This document shows, one piece after another, positions 58,658 through 64,000 of a DNA stretch of 64,000 nucleotides. Within the stretch, counting starts at the first letter, position 1, and the number at the start of each line of letters is the position of its first letter. The notes under the pieces are model-generated. The model saw only the letters and a program-made list of their open reading frames with translations, was not told where the DNA came from and did not search any database. The DNA is from Bradyrhizobium glycinis (GTDB lineage: Bacteria; Pseudomonadota; Alphaproteobacteria; Rhizobiales; Xanthobacteraceae): the NCBI RefSeq assembly GCF_016031655.1, contig NZ_JACCHQ010000021.1:83655-147654 (forward strand). Reading direction: 5' to 3'. Position numbers and translations under genes: made by a program.

Positions 58658-58718
58658 CGCCCACCTCCGGCTTCATAAAACACCCAATCTCGGTGTCCAT
58701 CAAACCGGCAGCAGCTCA

Positions 58719-58930
58719 ACGACCTTGAGTTTTCCAAGCTGGGCGCTAACCCCTTTGAGATAGAGCGTGAAGAGCTCGCCGTTAATGACCCCGATGACCC
58801 AGGGCGCGCTGATTCGGTCGTGGCACAGCGCTGCGATGAAGGTCATGGTCTTCCACTGGCCAGAAGCGCAGATGCTTCAAGACGCTGCCCACTCGGCACG
58901 CCCGCCAAAGCGATCCCTAGCAAGAGTGCT
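58719..58930 (-). pseudogene. IS630-family transposase, 5' part
   Basis: The minus strand reads QWKTMTFIAALCHD, then RISAPWVIGVINGELFTLYL and KGVSAQLGKLKVV, matching the region between the first and second catalytic Asp of IS630 transposases. It joins at the IS3 target site to VMLDNLGNHKG at 53711. Upstream the match fades with frameshifts and stops near 58930. Confidence 0.8.
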
Positions 58931-59470
58931 TTCCTTCTGCTTACCGCGAGCTGCAGGTACTTGCACTCATACGCGACGCCTAGGCAATCCGCCGCCTTGC
59001 GGCGGCAAGGAGTATGCAAAATCAAGCGGCGGAGCGTGGTTGAGCACCGGAAGTTGCGAGCAGCGCGGTCTGGGTGCAGCAAGACGGCTTTCATATCGAG
59101 TCAATTTTGCCTAGTTCGGCGATATCTAGTGTGAGGCAGCACGTCGAAACTCATGCAAAGCCCTCGCTCAATGCAGAATTGCTGCAAATACGCCCGCCGA
59201 ATCTCTGCGGCTTTGAAAAACATGCCCGTCACGGTAATCGTGAAAAGGTGGTCTCGTGATCGCTGCCGACTGCCCGCATGGCGGACAGTGAAAACCCACT
59301 CCTAAACCCGCTCGAGTGCAGCGTTTCTGTATTCATAGGCCCTAATTTGCACGAACCTGATGTGGGAACGCCGATAAAATTCCTGCAGCGACTTTGCACC
59401 CGATCGAACCTTGCACGCCAACAGAGATGGGGCGGGCAAGAGGATCGAGCACGTCACCAAGGGGAATCGA
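58931..59470. other. Upstream region of the SDR-BVMO pair
   Basis: The left part is probably decayed IS630 sequence. The right part should hold the promoter for the two downstream genes; no convincing -35/-10 pair or operator was found. Confidence 0.4.
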
Positions 59471-60424
59471 ATGGAGTTTGCCGGAAAAACCGCAGTGATC
59501 ACGGGCGGCGGGGCAGGAATTGGGCGCGAACTCGTGCACCAGTTGGTTGCCGAGGGTTGTAACGTCGCGATTTGTGACGTCTTTCCGGACGGAATGGCTG
59601 AGACCAAGAGGCTGTCCCAACTCGAGAGACCGCATGAGGCTGTGTGTATCACCACACACCTCGCTGATGTGTCAGTGGAAGACCAGCTCAAGCGTTTTAG
59701 ACAAGAAGTTGCGGAGCAGCACGACACTGACAAGATCCATCTCTTGTTCAACAACGCCGGCGTCAGTGGCGGTCGAAGCCTTTTTACCAGCGCGCGCGAG
59801 GACTGGGAACGAACCTTTGATATTTGCTGGGGTGGTCTGTACCTGGGCGTTCGAATCTTTTTGCCTCTGCTAATGAACGCGGAGGAAGGTCATATCATCA
59901 ACACGTCGATCGTAGCCGGTTTTTGGGGAACGTCCGCCGGAAGAAATGCGTCCCAACCCGCCTATGTCACAGCAAAACACGCGGTAAAAGGGTTCACTGA
60001 GGCGCTGATCAACGACCTTCGTCTCAATGCGCCGCACATAAAATGTTCGGTCGTAATGCCAGGCTATATCGGCACTGAGATGATAGTCCGTAATTCAAGA
60101 AAGGTGCATGGCGGCGCTGACAGACTAATGGATGATGTTGTCGCTCGTCTGCGTATGGCTGGAGTCCAAATCGATAATATGTCTCCAGATGTGCTTCGAA
60201 GGTTTTCTGGTGAGCGCGCTCGAAAATTCATTGACGATGCCCCAAACACGGCTGAACAGGCTGTCAAGATGATCCTTGAGGGAGTTAGAGCTGGGAAATG
60301 GCGCATTTTTGCTGGTGCCGACGCGCAGAAGATTGATGGACATATTCGGCGGGGCCCGGAGAACGCATACGCGGCTGAGGTCTACAAGAAGGTCGCTGAA
60401 GATGTTGGCTGGTTTGCCTGGTAG
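59471..60424 (+). CDS. SDR-family oxidoreductase with C-terminal extension
   Basis: A 317-residue short-chain dehydrogenase, longer than the usual 250. TGGGAGIG lies at 11-18, NNAG at 94-97, Ser146, Tyr165 and Lys169 (AYVTAKHAV) complete the site. After the standard fold comes an extension of about 80 residues (ERARKFIDDAPNTAEQAVKM, ILEGVRAGKWRIFAGADAQK). AAGGGGAATCGA precedes the ATG at 59471. It ends 77 bases before a Baeyer-Villiger monooxygenase, so it probably oxidises an alcohol to the ketone used by that enzyme. A fragment of a related gene is at 42600-42940. Confidence 0.88.
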   Translation: MEFAGKTAVITGGGAGIGRELVHQLVAEGCNVAICDVFPDGMAETKRLSQLERPHEAVCITTHLADVSVEDQLKRFRQEVAEQHDTDKIHLLFNNAGVSGGRSLFTSAREDWERTFDICWGGLYLGVRIFLPLLMNAEEGHIINTSIVAGFWGTSAGRNASQPAYVTAKHAVKGFTEALINDLRLNAPHIKCSVVMPGYIGTEMIVRNSRKVHGGADRLMDDVVARLRMAGVQIDNMSPDVLRRFSGERARKFIDDAPNTAEQAVKMILEGVRAGKWRIFAGADAQKIDGHIRRGPENAYAAEVYKKVAEDVGWFAW

Positions 60425-60501
60425 GCAGACAGCAATAGATCTGTATCACCTCGCAGAATGGTTTAGCCATTCCCCAGCATAATTGCCTCTTAGGGATCAA
60501 T

Positions 60502-62364
60502 ATGCGCTTGCCACGCCGCCTTCGTGATCCGAATTACCTCGGTTTCGATATCGAGAAGAACAAGCAGCGCTATCAGCGTGAGCGCGACAAGCGCGTTCGC
60601 AAGGATGCGGAGGATCAGTTCGTCGAGGTCGCGACGGAACGAAGCGACCTTTCCCATTTCCTCACCGACGATCACATCGGCGAGCCGCTCGCGACGCGTG
60701 GCGCGATTGAGGATGACATTGACACCTTAGTGATTGGTGGCGGGTGGGCTGGTCTGATCATTGCAGCGCGGCTGCGCGATGCCGGGCTGGACAACTTCCG
60801 GATCGTCGAAGCCGGCCACGATTTCGGCGGAGCGTGGTACTGGAACAGGTATCCGGGTTGCCAATGCGATGTGCAGTCCTATTTCTACATGCCGCTGTTG
60901 GAAGAGACCGGCTACGTTCCGAAGTTGCGCTTCTCCTATGCCCCCGAGATCTTCGAGCACGCGCAGCGGATCGGGAAACATTTCCGTCTGTATGAGAAGG
61001 CAATTTTCGGCACATGGGTAACCGAGATGCGGTGGAACGAGGATGGGCAGCGCTGGGTTATCTCGACCAATCGCGGCGACACGTTGCGAGCACGCTCAGT
61101 CGCCTTGGCCACGGGGCCGGCGTCTCGTCCCCGTCTTCCCGGCATTCCCGGCATCACGACCTTCAAAGGACATTCCTTTCACACCAGCCGCTGGGACTAC
61201 AGCTACACGGGCGGCGATCCGGACGGAAACTTGACCGGCCTTGCGGATAAGCGCGTCGGAATCATCGGCACGGGGGCCACGGGCGTACAGGTGATCCCCA
61301 AGGTAGCTGAAAGCGCGAAAGAAACCTTCGTCTTCCAGCGCACGCCATCAACAGTCGCAGGTCGCAACAACGCTTATACGGATCCCGAATGGGCAAGGAC
61401 ACGCGGTCCCAACTGGCAGCGTGATATGATCGCGAATTTCGATGCTGTGCGGGAGATGAAGGCTGACAATCCCAAGCTTCTCGAGGAAGACACGTCGATG
61501 CGTTTCTTGGCGATCATGCATCGACTCATGAAAGAGGTCAATATTGCCACTATGACGCCCCCGGCACTCGCCGAGCTCCGCGAGATCGCCGATCACATTA
61601 TCATGGAAGAGATTCGAAACCATGTTGATACGGTGGTAAAGGATCCGAAGACCGCCGAAAAGCTGAAGCCCTGGTACGGCTACACCTGCAAGCGGCCTAC
61701 CTTCAACGATGAATACCTCGAGGCATTCAATCGGCCCAACGTCACACTCGTTGACGTCAGCGCCACGCAGGGGGTCGAAAGGATTACTGAAAACGGTGTG
61801 GTGGCAAACGGCGTCGAATATCCCCTGGACGTCATCGTCTACGCGAGTGGCTTCGAGATCACGAGTGATTTCCACAAGCGCATCGGCATACCGATCTACG
61901 GGCGTGATAACGTCTCGATTTACGACTATTGGCGCGGAGGCATGCGGACGCTGCTGGGCCTAATGACGCATGGCTTCCCAAATATGTTCTTCGTAGGCGG
62001 TCTGTTCACGTTCTCGCTGAGCATCAACTATTGCTCGACGCTCGACCCGCAGGCGCAAGTCATCGCGGGCCTGATCAGAAGGTTGCTCGACAATGGCCAC
62101 AGCATCCATCCGACGATCGAAGCCGAGGACGACTGGATCGGGCAGCAGATCGAAGCCGGCGCGCAGGACTTTGCCGTACCTCTCGGCACCAAAGGCGATG
62201 ACTGTACGCCCGGTTACTACAACCATGAAGGCAGGAGCTTCGACCAGCGGCGCGACTTCAGGCGCGAAGGCTACGGCAAGGGTTCGATCGCGTATCTCTC
62301 CGTCCTCTCCGAATGGGCGAAGGCAAGTGAGGTGAAGGGTGTCGAAGTCCTACGCTCCAGATGA
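60502..62364 (+). CDS. Type I Baeyer-Villiger monooxygenase
   Basis: A 620-residue FAD- and NADPH-dependent monooxygenase that inserts an oxygen next to a carbonyl to make an ester or lactone. Two Rossmann motifs are present, GGGWAG at 79-84 for FAD and GTGATG at 256-261 for NADPH, and between them the type I fingerprint FKGHSFHTSRWD at 221-232 (FxGxxxHxxxWD). An N-terminal extension of about 70 residues before the FAD motif sets it apart from cyclohexanone monooxygenase and recalls longer members that act on large ring ketones or steroids. AGGGATC precedes the ATG. It is probably co-transcribed with the SDR upstream. No lactone hydrolase follows directly; the amidohydrolase or thioesterase elsewhere could serve, by inference only. 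Confidence 0.92.
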   Translation: MRLPRRLRDPNYLGFDIEKNKQRYQRERDKRVRKDAEDQFVEVATERSDLSHFLTDDHIGEPLATRGAIEDDIDTLVIGGGWAGLIIAARLRDAGLDNFRIVEAGHDFGGAWYWNRYPGCQCDVQSYFYMPLLEETGYVPKLRFSYAPEIFEHAQRIGKHFRLYEKAIFGTWVTEMRWNEDGQRWVISTNRGDTLRARSVALATGPASRPRLPGIPGITTFKGHSFHTSRWDYSYTGGDPDGNLTGLADKRVGIIGTGATGVQVIPKVAESAKETFVFQRTPSTVAGRNNAYTDPEWARTRGPNWQRDMIANFDAVREMKADNPKLLEEDTSMRFLAIMHRLMKEVNIATMTPPALAELREIADHIIMEEIRNHVDTVVKDPKTAEKLKPWYGYTCKRPTFNDEYLEAFNRPNVTLVDVSATQGVERITENGVVANGVEYPLDVIVYASGFEITSDFHKRIGIPIYGRDNVSIYDYWRGGMRTLLGLMTHGFPNMFFVGGLFTFSLSINYCSTLDPQAQVIAGLIRRLLDNGHSIHPTIEAEDDWIGQQIEAGAQDFAVPLGTKGDDCTPGYYNHEGRSFDQRRDFRREGYGKGSIAYLSVLSEWAKASEVKGVEVLRSR

Positions 62365-62759
62365 AAGCACGTCGCACCAACCTGCACGGTAAACCGGCAA
62401 GTTATCATTCAGAGCATCTAAGTGGGAAATGATTCTCGGTAAAGGAATTGCGCGGCGATTATCAGGTGGCGCCGGTCATCGGCAGCGTGAGCGGTCTTCC
62501 CCTCGCGCCAAATTGCTTGCCTTCCGACCTGCCAAGCGCTTGTCAATATGGAGCATTCGGCACCGATGGCACGCGCAATGTCGGCTTTCGGCGCCAGGTC
62601 GTCGATGATCACAGCGCGGCCCCCCTTCATGATGTGAGCACGGGCGCAGATCGGGCGGATCGACCTCATAATGCTGAACGCCAACCTCATTAAGCAAGGA
62701 CGTCTAGCCGGCTTCGGCAACCGATGGATATAAGTGTCCTCTCCTAGGTAGTGCAGACA
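62365..62759. other. Gene-free stretch after the BVMO gene
   Basis: A minus-strand run near 62560-62630 reads GGRAVIIDDLAPKADIARAI but is too short and isolated to identify. No terminator was clear. Confidence 0.4.
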
Positions 62760-62905
62760 ATTACCGCAACCAGAGAATGATGTCTGCCAGGGCGACGACC
62801 ACTCGATGATTTCGAACGGTCTTTTCGAAGCGGGTTGCGACACGGCGGAAATGCTCGAGCTTTGAGAAGCGGCATTCGACGAAATGGTGCTAGGCAGTCG
62901 CCCGT
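62760..62905 (-). pseudogene. IS5-family transposase, C-terminal scrap
   Basis: The minus strand reads FVECRFSKLEHFRRVATRFE and KTVRNHRVVVALADIILWLR, the typical end of IS427-group IS5 transposases (RRIATRYDK ... ALAAIILWL). Nothing upstream continues it. Confidence 0.75.
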
Positions 62906-63075
62906 GAAGTAACGCGAACAGTCTAAAGTTACGCGCAAATTCGAAGAATGCCGGCGATTGATTTCGCCGGAAATCGCGATGGCGGGGCCGATTTCCTTGC
63001 AGAATCGGATGAGGGATTCCGTCGAATCAGCGGTCGTGATTCTCTGCTCGTCAGAGCGCATGTGCGGAGGTTTGG

Positions 63076-63715
63076 ATGCGGCCACGGGCGCGGCGCGAGA
63101 CCGGCGAGCAGGATCTGTTTCGTTCCCAGCTCCATCAGATCATCGACATGAAGCATTCGCTGGTGACGCTGGCGCGTACGGTGGATTGGGGTTTCCTGGA
63201 GCGGGAGTTCGGAGCGGTCTACACGGACGGCCCCAGCCAGCCGCTGCTGCCGACGCGCTTTGGCGGGGCTTGCGATCCTCAAGCACACCTATGACCTGTC
63301 CGACGAGGTGCTGTGCGAGCGCCGAGTGGAGAACCCCTATTACCAGCTCTTCTGCGGCGAGGAGTTCTTCCAGCACCGGCTGGTGTTCGATCGCTCGTCG
63401 CTGACGCGCTGGCGCAACAGGATGGGGGAGGAGCGGCTTCAGGCGCTGCTGCAGGAGAGCCTGTGGGTTGCCGTCAGGACCAAGGCGATCAAACAGTCCG
63501 AGTTCTCCCGGGTGATCGTCGACACGAGGGTGCAGCCCAAGAACGTGATGTTTCCGACCGATGCCAAGCTTCTGAACCGGGCGCGCGAGAAGCTGGTGCG
63601 GTTGGCGCAGCTCACCGGGGTGGGTTTACGGCAGTCCTCTGAGGGTGGGCAAGTTCGCCCTGATCAAACATCGGCGCTACGCCCATGCCAAGCAGTTCAA
63701 ACGTGCCGATTCCGA
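63076..63715 (+). pseudogene. IS5-family transposase, frameshifted and truncated
   Basis: Begins MRPRARRETGEQDLFRSQLH and IDMKHSLVTLARTVDWGFLE, shifts frame near 63258, then continues MAGLAILKHTYDLSDEVLCE, NPYYQLFCGEEFFQHRLVFD and RSSLTRWRNRMGEERL, then VIVDTRVQPKNVMFPTDAKL. A further shift near 63640 precedes VGKFALIKHRRYAHAKQFKR. The match ends at the IS21-type terminal repeats. The second catalytic Asp region and the C-terminus are missing. This copy is of a different IS5 subgroup from the scrap at 62760. Confidence 0.85.
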
Positions 63716-63721
63716 GGTCAT

Positions 63722-63835
63722 CGCGCGCACCGTACCGAGTTGATGGCGCGCAGGGTTCCGAAATGATCGCGCGCGGCGTTCCGAGCATTCTCCGCGCAGC
63801 ATTCCGACTTGATCGCGCGCAGTTTCGGATGGTGT
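63722..63835 (+). repeat. Tandem terminal repeats of an IS21-type element
   Basis: A unit of about 22-25 bases built from GCGCGC, then TTCCGA and TGATC, is repeated four times with variation. Examples are GCGCGCAGGGTTCCGAAATG and GCGCAGCATTCCGACTTG. Multiple terminal repeats next to istA are typical of IS21, where they bind the IstA transposase. Confidence 0.7.
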
Positions 63836-63886
63836 GAGGCCTGATCGTTGGCCATTTCTCTGGCTGGAAGCAGCTTGGAGAATTGG

Positions 63887-64000
63887 ATGCCGACGAGGAG
63901 GGTTATCATGCGCCAGGTGCGCGAGATTGTGAGATTGAGCCTTGAGGCTGGGCTCTCGACGCGCGTGGTTGGCGAGCGTGTAGGCGTCGGGCCGACGACG
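63887..64000 (+). CDS. istA: IS21-family transposase IstA, start only
   Basis: The frame MPTRRVIMRQVREIVRLSLE then AGLSTRVVGERVGVGPTT matches the N-terminal helix-turn-helix of IstA proteins. It runs off the window after 38 codons. The upstream terminal repeats agree with this being the left end of an IS21 element. Whether the element is intact cannot be judged here. Confidence 0.8.
   Translation, partial: MPTRRVIMRQVREIVRLSLEAGLSTRVVGERVGVGPTT

Larger units (their letters stand above)
53715..58718 (-). mobile_element. IS3-family element with terminal repeats, expanded by inner insertions
   Basis: Perfect 30-bp terminal inverted repeats, beginning TGAGCTGCTGCCGGTTTGAT at 53715 and ending ATCAAACCGGCAGCAGCTCA at 58718, are flanked by the 3-bp direct repeat ACG (53712-53714 and 58719-58721), the normal IS3 target duplication. 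Removing the element with one ACG restores the IS630 frame (LKVVMLDNLG). The IS3 genes read leftward: orfA 58657-58367, orfB from 58370, cut at about 57812, and its last quarter at 54025-53750. Everything in between (about 3.8 kb) is later inserted DNA: an IS30 fragment and an IS481 element that itself contains IS66. Confidence 0.92.

Noticed and set aside
53715..58718. Composite transposon bounded by 30-bp inverted repeats
   Set aside because: The repeats are the normal ends of one IS3 element with a 3-bp target duplication; the inner DNA is secondary insertion, not cargo.
1..64000. CRISPR arrays, rRNA, tRNA, nod boxes and sigma-54 promoters
   Set aside because: No regularly spaced repeats, no tRNA-like cloverleaf and no convincing TGGCAC-N5-TTGC or nod-box sequence was found by eye; a profile search could still reveal weak ones.

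Overview
The window looks like accessory DNA of an alphaproteobacterium, most likely a Bradyrhizobium or close relative. The signs are GC-rich codon use in intact genes, an acyl-CoA dehydrogenase pair that resembles PimC/PimD of Rhodopseudomonas/Bradyrhizobium, and a dense crowd of rhizobial-type insertion sequences (IS66, IS110, IS481, IS3, IS630, IS21, IS5, IS4, ISL3, IS30) and group II introns. No rRNA, tRNA, CRISPR, nod box or nif gene was seen. The assignment to a genomic or symbiosis island is inference.

Layout. 1-8.3 kb: an alpha-oxoamine synthase gene, an overlapping 59-codon ORF and an SDR; a double-length CaiB/BaiF CoA-transferase; a flavin-dependent (LLM) monooxygenase; a small XRE regulator. 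8.5-10.5 kb: IS66 and IS110 wrecks. 11-23.5 kb: FAD-linked hydroxyacid oxidase (minus strand), ABC half-transporter, TesB thioesterase, mandelate-racemase-like enzyme and a PimC/PimD-like dehydrogenase pair, separated by long gene-free stretches. 23.7-31 kb: broken IS4 transposase, a truncated second copy of the racemase-like gene, an SDR, and a group II intron sitting inside the reverse-transcriptase gene of another. 31.4-43.8 kb: three carboxymuconolactone-decarboxylase-like (CMD) genes (one intact, two broken), SDR, broken ISL3, aldehyde dehydrogenase, amidohydrolase, thiamine-diphosphate enzyme and several SDR remnants. 44.5-53.3 kb: two fragments and one intact copy of a Tat-exported solute-binding protein, a broken M24 peptidase, IS481/IS66/IS110 debris and an SDR. 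53.4-58.9 kb: a nested stack in which IS630 is split by IS3, IS3 holds a truncated IS481 plus an IS30 fragment, and that IS481 is split by IS66. 59.4-62.4 kb: SDR followed by a type I Baeyer-Villiger monooxygenase. 62.7-64 kb: IS5 remnants and the start of an IS21 element.

Together the intact genes look like parts of one or more catabolic routes for an alicyclic, aromatic-derived or terpenoid compound. Oxidation steps are BVMO, LLM monooxygenase, FAD oxidase, SDRs and ALDH; hydrolysis and C-C cleavage are amidohydrolase, CMD and the ThDP enzyme; CoA-dependent breakdown is CaiB-type transfer, PimCD-like dehydrogenase and TesB; uptake or efflux are the solute-binding protein and ABC exporter. 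The substrate cannot be read from the sequence. Several families occur as one intact gene plus broken relatives, which suggests that similar catabolic modules were gained or duplicated more than once and then eroded by insertions. No complete-looking autonomous transposon was found inside the window.
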